64,000 nucleotides of DNA, taken from NCBI GenBank assembly GCA_036172665.1, contig CM069872.1, positions 58,762,101-58,826,100 of the forward strand, given 5' to 3'. Source of the DNA: Prosopocoilus inquinatus. Taxonomy: Eukaryota > Arthropoda > Insecta > Coleoptera > Lucanidae. The position numbers and the translations under genes are program-made. The notes beneath the pieces were generated by a model. The model did no database searches. It saw only the letters and a list, made by a program, of their open reading frames with translations, and was not told the DNA's origin. Shown piece after piece: positions 48,526 to 62,000 of this stretch; positions within the stretch are counted from its first letter, which is position 1, and every line of letters begins with the position of its first letter.

Positions 48526-50095
48526 CTCATCGTAGATGTGACCTCGCATTTTTTTACGCCTCGGTTATCGCCGAGAATCAAACGACGAGATGCTATCCTG
48601 ACCTTGCGCGTGTTTCGCTTACATTTTCAAATCGCAATTTAATTAATAATTAATTTCATTACTGATTACTGAAGAATTCGAATCCTTCCTTGTTAGGCGG
48701 ACATTCTGCAATGCCCAACAGAATTACGTTTAGTGTAATAGTGTTTGCAGTCGAACTCACACGAAGAATATTTTAAATATATATCCGTATTTGCGTCAGC
48801 CAGAAATAGATGGCAGGCAGGCGGGCAGGTTCGCGCGGCGCGCTTAAACATGCAGAACGTGTCGGCTAGTTATTTACCTAAAAGACTTATTGGTATTCAC
48901 CTCAAACGATATTCAACAACAAATTCGTCGGTTCGACATTGAACTGCAATATTTAGCGTAGTCACTTTGGCGGTACGTTCTTAAAATATTAAGTCGAATA
49001 GAGAATTTTTACAATACCGTGCCCCCCTCCGTCCGTCCGCTTCGTCGCCCCGAAAAAAAGGGACGCGTCATAAAACAAGGCTGGTTTAACGTGAGGAAAG
49101 AAGGAAAGTTACTTACATTGCACCGACGTAAAGAGCGTCTCGTTTGCTGTCCAAATAAAAGGTTCGGTAGTAAAACATCCCACATGAGAACTCCCGGACA
49201 TGATCTGCAAAAAAAAGAAGAAAAAAGTATAGCAAAGAGAGCTACGCCTTGACTTTCAAACTTTTGCTCTTAAGAGACTAAGCAGCTCATTTTTTTTTTG
49301 CTTTCGGTTAAAACGCAACATTTGTAAAAACGAATACAAAAAGCGCGTTCCCAAAAGACCCGCCATCGAAAATCAAGTGCCACATTGTTTAATAACCAAA
49401 CACGCGGCGCCGTGGATGGAACGAACTCAAGATTTCTTAAGAGACGATGCAAGTCACTGCACACTCTCGGACGGATTCCTGAGATGCTGATGTTTGTGTT
49501 TGTTAAACAGTCGCCTTCCACATCCATATCGCAGGTACTATTAGTCGTCGGTAATGGCCGGTAATACTGTTTTCGTGTTTTATCCTAGATAAATACGAGC
49601 CAATTTCCGTTCCGGACCGCAAGATTACCACCGCCGGCCGTGTTTTCTTGCGTTTTCTTGCGTGAATGCGAAATTAGGTTTTAATTTTATCTGATGTGTA
49701 ACACCTACGGAATGAATATAAAATAATGGACGCAAATTACACGTTACGCGATCGCGGCCGTTTCCTCGGCCGCTTTTTTACACCATCAGCGGAATTTAAC
49801 GAGAATCTCGCTACGGTTTAATAAATAATAATAACAATAATAATAAGACGCTCGCAAACTCGATTGGTTCTTTTCGATTTGACGTTTTACAATTAAACCG
49901 CAAGCTCAACGATTTATTCTGAGTGCCAGCTACATTTCAAATGTGGAAAAAATGAAGCAAAAGCGAAGTTTGCGTTTTTGTTGGGATTGGGATAGGACGT
50001 CCGAATCGTCATGGAATTCTCGAATGTCACGAATCTTGATAATGGTTCGACGACTCGAACCTTTGCAAATTCTTCCGAGCAGATTAACCGTTTCT
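48526..50095. other. Non-coding, no gene seen
   Basis: Mixed unique sequence. Frames here are short and lack recognisable domains. Confidence 0.45.
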
Positions 50096-50220
50096 GCGTT
50101 GCAACACAGAGGTAATTAGCGTGACCCATGCTTACAATTGATTTCTTTCTTCCGTTTTTGCATTGCAACACAGAGGTAATTAGAGCGACCCATGCTTACA
50201 ATTGATTTCTTTGTTCTGAC
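50096..50220. repeat. 64-bp tandem duplication
   Basis: GCGTTGCAACACAGAGGTAA at 50096 and GCATTGCAACACAGAGGTAA at 50160. Both continue with CCCATGCTTACAATTGATTT. Confidence 0.93.
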
Positions 50221-50489
50221 AGAGGAATCCACTTTTTCTTTTCCCGGCTTTCTTTTTGCCACTACCCTTCCTACCGAGGGTGTGTACGATTTGAGTACTT
50301 AGTGGAGTTTCATTTGCACGCGGTCGACGATTAGCAAAACGGCGTACCCTCCGGAAGATCATCAGCGTTCGTCTGTCGATACAAGCGATGTAATTGAAGT
50401 ACGACGCTTCCACGAGTGGCGGTGCTGCCCCGTGACGTCTGTTTGTGACCGATAGCTGGATGACAACTTTTTTGATCCGATGGTAATTT

Positions 50490-51410
50490 TTTAGAGGGCC
50501 GGGCCACCCTCTCTTGACCAAATACGAAAGGTATTTCATTCTATTTTCGAAAGGCTAGCAAGATATGTATTGCATTCACGTTGACATTAAAAGCATAATA
50601 GCTTGACTTTCTATTTCGCATTTATTTTTTATTTTATTATATTTCTTTCGAGACGAAGGCCAGAGTTAAGTCGAAACGCGTCGCAGTGAATTATTTAGAG
50701 CACCATCTCTTTAGCACATTTATCATCTTCATTTGTCCGAAAATAAAAGTGAAAGTTGACGTTCAAGAACACGAACGCCTTGATATTCTTGGCGAAAATG
50801 TTCTTTTTATCGTTACACGGAAAATATAGAATTAAAGCGCGACAGAAAAATCATTCAGAGCGCCACCTCTTGACCAAAACGAAAAACTGTATTAATCGCA
50901 AGATATTGCATTCATGCTGACATTTTAAGCGCAAGAATTTTACCTTCTACTTCGGATTAATTTTTATTTTATTTAATTTCTTTCGAACCGAAGCCGACAG
51001 GTAAGTCGAAAAATGCGTCGGGGTGAATTATTTAGAGCGCCATCTCTTGAGTCCATTTATCATCTTCATTTGTCCGAAAATAAAAGTTTTAAAGCCTTAA
51101 TCGATGCTCAAGAACGCGAACGTCTCAGCATCCTCGTCAAAACTTTCTTTTATCGTCACACCCAAAATGTAGAATTAAAGAGCGACAGGAATCATTCAAA
51201 GCGCCACCTTTTGGCCAAAACGAAAAACTATTTTTATTAAAACATCGCCGACATTCCCGTCTCATCTTCTAAACTGACTTTTTCAATAAATAATTATTGT
51301 TTTCAAGAGAAAACAAAAGGAGATTTAAAGGAAACGTCGCGATCATCATTATCATCATTCAGCGCGCCATCTCTTGACTAAAAAGTGAAACTGTTTTTAA
51401 TCGACGCTTA
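50490..51410. repeat. Tandem array, ~340-bp unit, with CTCF-like motifs
   Basis: GAATTATTTAGAGC-CCATCTCTT and the following TTATCATCTTCATTTGTCCG recur near 50690 and 51027 (spacing 337). A second related module (AGCGCCACCTCTTGACCAAA, then GATATTGCATTCA-G-TGACATT) recurs from about 50500, 50859 and 51200. AGCGCCACCT or AGCGCCATCT stands at 50859, 51036 and 51200, with weaker forms at 50698 and 51363. AGCGCCACCT is the reverse complement of the fly CTCF core AGGTGGCGCT. Confidence 0.82.
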
Positions 51411-52819
51411 TTATCTTTCGGGTAAGCGCAAAGAACTTATTATCTGCGAGATTTAAACGCGAGTAGTTTTTAGCTTGAAGTTTGCAACAGACAAGAAAGA
51501 AGAGATAACGAAGCTAGTGATAGTGAAAAGCAATGACGTGGATCGATACTGCGAGCACATACACAGAAAGAAACTTGTACACTTTCCTCGGGAAGGTTTC
51601 CCCAGGGCGGGCTTGTTTATTCAACTCAGTACCTAGTCGACTTTTCTTTTCGTCGATTTAATTTGCAGTTAATTCGATTATTGCCTTGTATCCAATACTT
51701 ATCTCGCAGACGAGACGATACGTTTGTAAAATTAAATTATCTATCTGTCGTCGGTGTCGGGCACGACCGACCATTAAGACCGAACCAGGTCCTCAGCATC
51801 ATTCTTATTAGGTGGATTAAATTCGGATGATTTAAATAGATTGGATTGTATGAAACCGAACAACATTCTCCACCTAATAATTGAGGTCTTCCGTTTCAAA
51901 TGATGAGGCAGTTAGTGTTTAGCGCGAGCGTTTGGGTTCATCTTATTTATTTTTAGCGAACGGAGCAGGTCATCTTTTATTTGTTAGCCCAAATGGCAAG
52001 GCACTTTGCAAGCCTAAATAAAACACGTTCCAATTCCGCCTGTGTATATGCTAAGTGGTCCGAGAAGGTTTTTTTTTTTTTTTTGACAATGACGCCAACG
52101 GGCAAAGAGTCGCGGCGACATCTCATGGCTGCCTTTTGACCTAAATTCGTGTGAGTTATGAGAATTGGTAGGTAACAACCACCACACAATTTGAATTTTT
52201 TTAAAAATTATTTAAATACTATTAAGTATGACGTTTTAATCTTGGTTAGGAATGCTTCACCAGCAGATTAATCGCTGACTGTACCCGATTTGGCATTCAG
52301 ATTTCCACCCCCCTATAGTTAACGCGTAGGAAAATATATTTCCAAAAAAAAATTTCGATTAAAGCGTTCACCCCCGGGCAAGCAACCCATCCATGTTCGT
52401 AATGTGGTCAAACGAACACGAAATAATTGCTACGGATTAGACGTGACCGCCGCCGCTCCGTTTTCCCCCCCGGATTATTCCCGTTGCCGCCGCTCGCTTA
52501 CTCATCGCTGGCGGAAGACAGAGAGACACAGCACCGATGATGTCGCGCACAACAGTGGACGAAACAGAGCAATAAGTGCGCGTTCCCACAGAGGCACGTG
52601 AGCCGAACGACGGCCGGCAGATTACCCTGCAATTATAGGCATTCCTATTACATATGGAGCGTGTCTCGTTTTAATAAATTCTTATTTTATGTGCTCTTAT
52701 TAATCCTGGCTGGTTATGGCTCTATATCGTTCTGGGCCCTTGGCTCGCAGAGAGAGAGAAAAAAAAACGTAATTGAGATATTACCGGGGACTTATAATTT
52801 TTGGGGGATGAAGCAGATG
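51411..52819. other. Non-coding, no gene seen
   Basis: AT-rich unique sequence with a T-run near 52070. Nothing recognised. Confidence 0.45.
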
Positions 52820-53895
52820 TAAATGACCTTCGGATGTAGTTTTGTCATTTTTGGGCATTCACCTGACATTTCCGTGGCCGTTGGACATCGCAAGAAAAAG
52901 ATACAGATAACACAAGCCCAATGGATCCAGAATATATTTGAAGTCCCACGAAGTCCTAGTTTCCTTTGTTCATTCCACAGTCGAAATCAAAGGGAGACGG
53001 CTGAGATGTAAGGATCCATTCCCCAAAAATTCACTATCACGGCCATGACCATCTACCTTGAACGTATGACATTTAGCGAAATTAAAAGATTGGTGCTTTA
53101 GGAAGGCTGTCAAGATAAGAAGAATTAATTCGGAAAATTAATTTCAAAACACGTGACACAGAATGTAATCCAATTCCAAAGGAATCAAGATAAGATCGGG
53201 AAGTAAAAACCTGACGTTTCCATGGCTGTTGGCGCGAGACGACTCTAGCCGAATTGATCCATCCAGAATATTTTTGAAGTCCTACAAAGTCCTAGTTTCC
53301 TTTGTTCATTCACAGTCGAAATCAAAGGGAGAGGGCTGAGGAGTAAGGATCCATTCCCCAAAAATTCATTATCACGGCCATGACCATCTACCTTGAACGT
53401 ATGACATTAAGCGAAATTAAAAGAGTGGTGCTTTAGGAAGGCTGTCAAGATAAGAAGAATTAATTCTAAAAATTAATTTGAAAACACGTGACACTGAATG
53501 TAAACCAATTCCAAAGGAATCAAGATAAGATCGGGAAGCAAAAACTTGACGTTTCCATGGCTGTTGGCGCGAGACGACTCTAGCCGACTGGATCCATCCA
53601 GAATATTTTTGAAGTCCGACAAAGTCCTAGTTTCCTTTGTTCATTCACAGTCGAAATCAAAGGGAGAGGGGTGAGGAGTAAGGATTCATTCCCCAAAAAT
53701 TCATTATCACGGCCATAACCATCTACCTTGAACGTATGACATTAAGCGAAATTAAAAGAGTGGTGCTTTAGGAAGGCTGTCAAGATAAGAAGAATTAATT
53801 CGGAAAATTAATTTCAAAACACGTGACACAGAATGTAATCCAATTCCAAAGAAACGAAGATAAGATCGAGAAATAGAAACCTCACGCCACCACAA
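52820..53895. repeat. Tandem array, ~335-bp unit, three copies
   Basis: GAAGTCC(C/T/G)AC followed by AAGTCCTAGTTTCCTTTGTT occurs at 52940, 53276 and 53611. Nearly identical tails include CACGGCCAT, CTACCTTGAACGTATGACAT and AACACGTGACAC. The second and third copies are closer to each other than to the first. Confidence 0.95.
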
Positions 53896-54629
53896 CAATT
53901 GTACGTACGAGGGGCGAAGCGCGCAAAAACACATCAAAAACTTGTTCAAAGCAGCGACATAAACATATCAGCAATAGCCGGTGTAAACACGGGCGACACG
54001 CGAGTGATGATAATGTCAACTACCCCATACGTCTCCATACGGCATAAAATAATTGGACTTATCAAACGTGAGTCATATCGTAATTCACGACTTCAATATA
54101 CTTTACGCGGTGAGGTTCGCGGGGGCCCCGCATGCAACGTGGAGAATGTGCGCGAAAAAAGGCCTACCCGCGACCGGGGGAGGGGCGGTGGCGGTGGTGG
54201 TGGCGGTTTCATGTGGCACGCCACATGCTATGCTGGAACTCTCTCCTCACATGTGATAGCAATACCACCCGCGGAAAATGTTCCAGTGTTACCGCGACTT
54301 ATCTGGAATAACTTTATGAAGTCATTGTAATTTTTATAAAATGCAAATGTGCGACGCGACGCGACGCTCATATCTAGGCTCGTACTTACAACTCTTGTAG
54401 TTTATCGTAAATTACCAAGATAACACCATGTTATTTACAAACCTAATGGAAGCGAATGATGAACGCATTTAAGTGAAATGGAACAGGGTGCTTGCATTAA
54501 ATACTTCTTTCATTTTGAAACATGAAACAAATTTACTGATGAGAGTATATCTCAAAAAGGAATAGCTTAAAACAGTATAAACATCTTCTTTTGTCCTTAT
54601 ATACTGTTAGGAGATGAGTTGACGATGAA
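53896..54629. other. Non-coding, low-complexity GGC/GGT patch
   Basis: A 143-codon forward frame spans 53899-54330, but its only feature is a poly-Gly run encoded by the GGCGGTGGT patch at 54173-54208, so it is not called. No other signal. Confidence 0.45.
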
Positions 54630-55410
54630 TTTTGATCCGTATCACATGTACATGATCCACACCGCACATTATATGAACCATACGATGTATACATGATCCA
54701 CATTACATGTACACGATGCGTACGACATGTTGATATCAAGTATACATGATCCATACCACATGTATGCACGATCACTATCACATGTACGTGATTCAAATCA
54801 CCCGTATGTCATCCAAGCCACTTGTACAAGATCTACATTACATGCACGTGAACCAAATCATGCGTACTGGGTCAAAACTATTTGTACATGATCCGTACGA
54901 CGTGTGTATGACTCATAGAGCGCATAGATGATCCATCTCATATGTATACACGATCCACATAACATGTACATGATTCAAATCGCATGTATATCATCCATGC
55001 CACATGTACAAGATCCGTATTACGTGCACATGAACTATATCATACCTACAGGATGTGGATCACTTGTACATGATCCATAGAACATGTGGATGATGATGCA
55101 CAGAGCACATACATGATCCATGTCATATGTACACATGATCCACAGCACATGTACATGACTCAAATTGCACGTACAAGTTATATCTCACATGAACAAGATT
55201 TATACTTTACGCACGTGAACCAGAATGTCACTGTACATGATCTAAATGACTTATATATCATCTATATCATTAGTGTATCTTCCATTTCACGTGTATATAA
55301 ACCCTTTCGTATGTATATAATCCGTTTTACACGTATGTAATCCATTTCAGTCGTATATAATCCATTTCACACGTATATAATCACTATCGCTCGTATGTAT
55401 ATCATCGAGG
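54630..55410. repeat. Block 1 of a ~20-bp satellite (ATGTACATGATCCA family)
   Basis: Dozens of imperfect units of the form CATGATCCATATCACATGTA occur in succession. Units are degenerate and no higher-order period is evident. Frames in it give Met/His/Thr-rich strings that are repeat artefacts. Confidence 0.92.
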
Positions 55411-56399
55411 CTTAACTATTCCAAGCATGAGAGAGGTTAAGCGAAACTTAATGCATGGTGAAAACTTGAAATCAATATATTTTACGTTTCTGGATATTAC
55501 CAAATAAATAATTTCTCTTTATTTATTGAGGTATATAACTTTCTGGAGAACATGTTTTCTTTTTCTTTTTAATTAAAGCCTGAGTCATAATATTTAGAAT
55601 GTAGATGAGGACTTTTGGTTCGTTTCGGGCGCACGCGAAATCAGACATGACCCAATTCTTTGCCCAGCATTTTTACGTACAACTAAGCCATTAAGTAATA
55701 ATCACGGACATAAATCAAACTTAATAGGACGACAGTAAAAAGGCTTATTACCGCCATTTACATACGCACAAGTAAGTAATTCCACGGGAACAAGAAGAAA
55801 CGGCTTATAATAACACACGGAACGTCGCATAAACCTCGATAACACGAGCTGGAAATTCGAAATTGCAATGATACCGTAGCGTGCGCGGGCCGCGATCGTG
55901 CAGCGGAGCGCATTGCTAATGGATCCGAATATTGCATGAGTTATGGAGCGGCTTGCGATTTTGATAAGCCGATAGCAGATAGCCGCAATAGCTATACTTA
56001 CGCTGAAATGAGTCTAACTTAATTACGCCGCCGAGGCCAGATAACCATGAACCAGTTTTATATACGTCAAATTGTCAGCCGAAGTGACTGACTCTTTTAA
56101 TAGAACGCTTTTTTTTTGTAATAAATCTCGTGTTTCAGGCACTCGGTTCTTTTTTTTTTCTTTCTTTCCTTCTCTTCCTCCTTAAACTCGCTGGTAAATT
56201 ATATATTGAATTATTTTCCCGCGCCCGGCGAATTCATAACGTAACTGCCAAGCGCAAGTGATTGATTCGATATTTGTCGTCTTTTCCGCTATAAACTTGC
56301 CTTATTATTTTTATTTAATACACCTTTTTTAAAAAATGGGCAAAGCAAAAAGTTCTTTTTTTAAATAATTCAAATAATACTATGCGATTTACAACATTC
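55411..56399. other. Unique non-coding spacer between satellite blocks
   Basis: Repeat-poor. The part at about 55840-56060 is balanced in composition with TAAT, GATA and TGCAT-type words and could be a conserved element; not testable here. T-runs lie near 56150. Confidence 0.4.
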
Positions 56400-58095
56400 A
56401 AGCCCCATCTAAACGATTTATATCACATATACACGTCCTATATGATGTGTAAAGAATCGATATCACCGCGCACATTATTCATATCAAGGGTACATAATCA
56501 ATATCACGTGTAACATGTTCCCAATCATAAGTAATATGATCTGTTTCAGGCGTACGTGATCCATTTCACATGCACATGACTATATCACGTGCAACATGAT
56601 CCGTATTAGGTCTACACGATCTATATCACATGTACATGATCGGTATCGCGTGTAACATGATCCGTATCAGGTGTACATGATCTGTGTCACATGTATACGA
56701 TTTATATCACGCACATATGATGTGTATCACGTGTACATGATGTATATTACGTGTACATGTTATACCTGACACACAAATGGTTTATAAAATATGGATATGA
56801 TCGAAATCATTAGCAACATGATTCATATCACATTTAGATGATCCCTATTAGATGTATATGATCCGTCTATAACGTGAAACATGAACCATATCATGAGTAA
56901 CTTGATTCGTATCAGGTATACATGATCTATATCACATGTACAAGATCTATATCACGTGTACATGATGTAAATCACGTGTACATGATGTATATTACGTGTA
57001 CATGATGTACCTGACACACAAATGGTTTATAAAATATGGATATGATCGAAATCATTAGCAACATGATTCATATCACATTTAGATGATCCCTATTAGATGT
57101 ATATGATCCGTCTATAACGTGAAACATGAACCATATCATGAGTAACATGATTCGTATCAAGTGTACATGATCTATATCACATGTACAAGATCTATATCAC
57201 GTGTACATGATGTAAATCACGTGTACATGATGTATATTACGTGTACATGATGTACCTCACAAACAAATGGTTTATAAAATATGGATATGATCGAAATCAT
57301 TAGCAACATGATTCATATCACATTTAGATGATCCCTATTAGATGTACATGATCCGTCTATAACGTGAAACATGAACCACATCATGAGCAGCACGATTCGC
57401 ATCAGGTGTACATGATCTATATCTCATGTACACGATCTATATCACCTATACATGATGTAAATCACGTGTACATGATGTATATTACATGTACATGATGTAC
57501 CTCACACACAAATGGTTTATAAAATATGGATATGATCGAAATCATTAGCAACATGATTCATATCACATTTAGATGATCCCTATTAGATGTATATGATCCG
57601 TCTATAACGTGAAACATGAACCACATCATGAGTAACATGATTCGCATCAGGTGTACATGATCTATATCTCATGTACACGATCTATATCACCTATACATGA
57701 TGTAAATCACGTGTACATGATGTATATTACATGTACATGATGTACCTCACACACAAATGGTTTATAAAATATGGATATGATCGAAATCATTAGCAACATG
57801 ATTCATATCACATTTAGATGATCCCTATTAGATGTACATGATCCGTCTATAACGTGAAACATGAACCATATCATGAGTAACATGATTCATATCAGGTGTA
57901 CATGATCTATATCACATGTACAAGATCTATATCACGTGTACATGATGTAAATCACGTATACATGATGTATTTTACGTGTACATGACGTACTTTACATGTA
58001 CATGATGTATATCACACGCAAATGGTTTATAAAATGTGGATATGATCGATATCATTAGTAACATGATTCGTATCACATCTAGATGATCCCTATCA
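56400..58095. repeat. Block 2 of the ~20-bp satellite, 245-bp higher-order period
   Basis: The landmark ACACAAATGG followed by TTTATAAAATATGGATATGA occurs at about 56771, 57016, 57261, 57506, 57751 and (variant) 58016. Four successive spacings are 245 bp, then 265. Each higher-order unit holds about twelve ~20-bp units such as CATGATGTAAATCACGTGTA. The first 370 bp of the block are less regular. Confidence 0.95.
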
Positions 58096-58099
58096 AAGG

Positions 58100-58350
58100 G
58101 ATATTAATTGAATTTGAAAGGGGGGTCGTTGGGAATTTTTACTTTCTTGCAAGAGGTCGATGCTGAAAGATGGTTGGGAAACACTGCCCTGCAGATTCAT
58201 CGACCCCCAGCCGACTACTATAGGTTCATCGATTCCTGTTTTGTCCGGAAAAATGCAGAGCACAATAAAACGTAACAATTTTAGGATTGTCACAGCAACA
58301 CTGACCAATTTACGTGGCATAAAATCAAAAAATGAACGTGTATATTTGTT
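58100..58350 (-). mobile_element. Dispersed repeat copy with hAT-like terminus
   Basis: Read on the minus strand, 58109-58240 matches 61376-61510 read on the plus strand: GTCGATGAACCTA, AGTCGGCTGG, GTCGATGAA-CTG, a CAGTGTTTCCCAACC end, then CGACCTCTT and ACCCCC-TTTCAAATTCA. CAGTGTTTCCCAACC resembles hAT-family terminal repeats. Weaker homology continues beyond 58240. No transposase seen. Confidence 0.6.
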
Positions 58351-60579
58351 CATTTACGGAAATATATAATATTGACAATTATTATTTTCAGGCGGCGTCG
58401 CATTCGAAACGAATTGTGTAAATATTAGCCGGCCATTACGGGCACATTTTCAAGCGCGTAATTTCAATAAAACAAAATACTTATTATTATGAATAATTAA
58501 TATTATAATACAGCGCGACGTAAATTATCATCGAAATACATTCGCAGAGGTCGTAAAACAAGAATCAATAACGGTAATTACGTTTTATGTTTTATAATAA
58601 TAACGCCGTGCATTTATCGTCCGAATTTATACCGGGTAAACAGTAAATTTTAAGTGCACTGGGTGCCGAATGCTAAAATAATTTCGGCGATGGTCGACGA
58701 CGACGACGTGTGAATTATGTGCAGGTTTCAATTGAGCACCGACAAAAAATCAAAACATTTTTACACGGTACGAAATTGTTTCGGAGTTTCCGGACGCGTT
58801 CGACGACGCCCCCCTCCCCCCGCCCTCGGTCACACATTGTTCTTCAGGCTCTTTGTATATCACACGCGCGCGATTTATTTATTGAATCGCACACGCTCAG
58901 ATTTCTTGGATCAAATATTTTCAATACCCCTCCTTGGAAGTCCGATCTGATCTCGCCAGATAGCGCGCGGAGATAAGGATATTTATTGCCGCCTTTAGTC
59001 CGGGGAGCTTCTTTTACCTACCAGACGGACAAAACAGAACGTAAATAAGAATTTTGCTTGCTTGGTCTGTTTGTTGTTTGCGAAAATAAACGTTTCCTTG
59101 ACGTAAAAAAAAAAAATTATATACAGGGTGTAAAAAATATAGGGCTATACAACTCAACTCAATTCAACAACAGGAATTTATTTATGCACTGGTCTTTCTT
59201 CATTGTAACGCTTGTTTGTTTCTGGGATATTTGTTCTGGTCATAGCACAGCCGAACGCTTTTGTTAAATAAACTGTTACGTTAGATTACCTATTGTTGGA
59301 CGTACAAACGCCCAATCATATCGAACCATCTCGCCGAACCGGGCTTTTGTTATACCCGTCACGTTTCGAATTTCTTTTTAATTCCGAAGTCGACCGCGGC
59401 GCGGCGGTTGTTGGAAGTTTCGAATTACCAAAAAAAAAAAATCCAAATTACTTCATTAACTTAAAAATTAGTTTGCGCACATTAATGAAGCGCTATTTAT
59501 TAGAGACGTACGTGCCGTTTGTGTACCGGGCCCGGCTACCAATTATATCTCGCCAGGGCAAAAAAAAATAAGAAAAAGAAAACAACCTGATGGATGATAG
59601 GTGAGTGAGGAGGTACACGTATATTGGTTCGAAACAATATAATGATGATCCAATCGGATTACTATACTTCATTAAAAGTGTGCGTTCATAGTTATTAATT
59701 ATCCTGGGATGCCTTAATAGATGAATGGCGTTCGGGAATTCCTTTCGAAACATGATGAGAAGTTGCGTAACTCGAACCCGAACCAAGAGGTGCCCCACGT
59801 AATTGCGGTGGGCGGTAATAATAAAATACCTCACCTGGTATTATTATTATAATATGTATAAAATGCAAATCTTCTCGTGCATTATTCGTACACACAGGTA
59901 CTTTAAAGGCAGAACGTTATTTGCTTTTTGATAAGGGAACTCATTAAGTCAATTATGTTTTATTACGGCGACGAAAGTATCCATTAACTCCGGCCTAAAA
60001 AAGAAAAAAAAAAAAACACTAAGAAATTCAAGTTACACACCGACTCTGATGATAATAGGGGTGCGCGGTAAACGATAAGGTCTTAAAAACTTTTATACGT
60101 ATTCGTTAAAAAAAAAAAAAAAACGAGAGCCGACTTGGATGTGTATAATTACGTCCGTAATTCTGCTTTCATGGTCCGGTCGGTAACCGACAATTACCGT
60201 CGGCCGGCCGAAGAAAAGGGAGGAAGCGCGGGGCTAATAATTTGCCTAAGAGAACTAACGAACTAATGAAGCGCCCGTTCGTTCGGAATTTCTTGCGTTG
60301 GCTTTTTTGAGGAGACACCGCCCGGTGCACAGGAATGGGTATGTAAATATTTAACCAGCGCCGGCACGTAATAAAAACAATAATATCGGGTGTGCGTATT
60401 GAAATGTTTGATTAACGCTTGTGTTCTAAGAGTAGCACATTGTCGTTTTACGAGTACGAACGACTTCCATGCTTGCGTTTCACAATTTCATTCAATATTT
60501 ATTGTGCTTGACTTATTTTCTTTAATACACCTGCTTTAATAGAAAAAGAAAGTCAATTGAAGATGTCGCAGATTCTCAT
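58351..60579. other. Non-coding, no gene seen
   Basis: AT-rich unique sequence with A-runs near 59106, 59432, 60006 and 60112. Short frames here have no recognisable domains. Confidence 0.45.
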
Positions 60580-61145
60580 TTGAGATGTACCGTCGCCTTC
60601 AACTAAACAGATACCCTTGGGGCATGTACTTACTGCATGAATCATGCTTCTTGTGAAATGGATCACGTACGACGACGTTCACCATAAATGATACCATTTG
60701 ACAGTTTCGTAGCACTTATGCTGAATGTTCTTAAGGGTGTGGCTCGCATGGAGGAGTATCATTTAAGTTAAACATCGTAGCACATGCGCTATGGATCTTG
60801 TACACCTGATATATATCATTCAGACGTGATGTGACCATGCTTCTTGCCATATACATCACCTACACAGATCATGCACATGTGATATGGATCTTGTACACCT
60901 GATATAGATCGTATAGATGTGTTGTGATCATGCTCCTTGTGATATACATCAAATAGATCACAAGCACATGCGGTATCGATCATATAAACCTAACATGAAG
61001 CGTGTAGATGTGATTTGGATCATGTAGATGCGATGTGATCAAGCTTCCTGTGATACACATGACGTACAGGTCAAATAAACCACGTACATGTCGAGTGGTG
61101 GATCACATACACCTAATATGCATCGTGTAGGTGTCACATGGATCA
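60580..61145. repeat. Block 3 of the ~20-bp satellite, inverted
   Basis: Units such as CACATGTGATATGGATCTTG and GTACACCTGATATAGATCGT are reverse complements of the CATGATC/ATCACATGTA units in blocks 1 and 2. The block is degenerate, clearest from about 60770. Confidence 0.82.
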
Positions 61146-61510
61146 TTATCATTTTGTGCGCCTTTTGGGTCTTTTTGACGCTGTTGGAGATCTTTGGAAG
61201 TTTCGCTCGTCTCTTGCTTTAGCCCACCGAGTTTGGCTGCGGTGCCTTCGCCCTTCCTCTTATCGTGTTTACGTTCGATACTTCTTCCTGATCGTGTTCT
61301 CTGCGAAATTCGCTGCTGTTACTAACACTCACCTTCTCTGTTTTCTCGTGGCGTTGATGTCGCGTTATTGTAAGACAGGAGTCGATGAACCTACAGGAGT
61401 CGGCTGGGTGTCGATGAACCTGTAGGGCGGTGCTTTCCAACCTTTCTTTTGAGCATTGACCTCTTATAAGAAAATGAAGACTTCGATCGACCCCCTTTCA
61501 AATTCAGTTA
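61146..61510 (+). mobile_element. Second dispersed repeat copy with hAT-like terminus
   Basis: Partner of 58100-58350 in the opposite orientation. The terminus-like GGTGCTTTCCAACC at about 61429 is followed by GACCTCTTATAAGAAAATGA and CGACCCCCTTTCAAATTCAG. A 95-codon frame upstream shares weak peptide similarity with the reverse frame at 58093-58353, showing the homology extends beyond the terminus. Not called as a gene. Confidence 0.55.
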
Positions 61511-62000
61511 GTGTTTCTGAATCTGAATTTCGTTACATTGCAATCTGTAATTCTATTAGACCTTATTTCGTTCTCCTTTTAAATTATAAACCGATCTGAT
61601 CTTGTGTCTTTCCTTGATTCGATTTGACTTTATTTTTTTTTTATATTCGCATTATCAGTTTGATTCTATTTTGTTCAAACGTGCGATTAAAAATGCTTCA
61701 ATGCTCTTGATATGATTGGTTAATTTTATGCAATTTTATTTATTAATATTTTCGTCTCATCTTCACATCTCTTTTCCGTTTTTTTTCCCTTTAATTCCCT
61801 ATTCGACTTTATTTAATTCAGTTTTTAATATGATCAATTTATTGACCGAGTTTTTAATTTGTGATCGGTTGTAATCTGTTTCGTTTTTTTTTCAGTTTCT
61901 TAACTTTTTAATTCATTAGGTTAAATTGCAGGAGAGTGAGAAAAAATTACAAAATAAAAATAAATTAGATGTAGAAAATAAGGAGAGTGATTTGAAGCGA
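61511..62000. repeat. AT-rich repeat related to 12.6-13.8 kb
   Basis: TATCAGTTTGATT-T-TTTT, CGATTTGACTTTATTTTTTT and AAACRTNCGRTTAAAAAT-like words match those at about 13090-13140 and 13760-13790. Judged by eye in low-complexity DNA. Confidence 0.45.

Noticed and set aside
50180..50539. Minus-strand frame of 119 codons
   Set aside because: It starts inside an array and ends inside a 64-bp duplication. Basic, low-information sequence with no domain recognised.
53899..54330. Forward frame of 143 codons with a poly-Gly run
   Set aside because: The Gly run is a GGC/GGT simple repeat and the rest matches no family I recognise. It overlaps the end of a tandem array.
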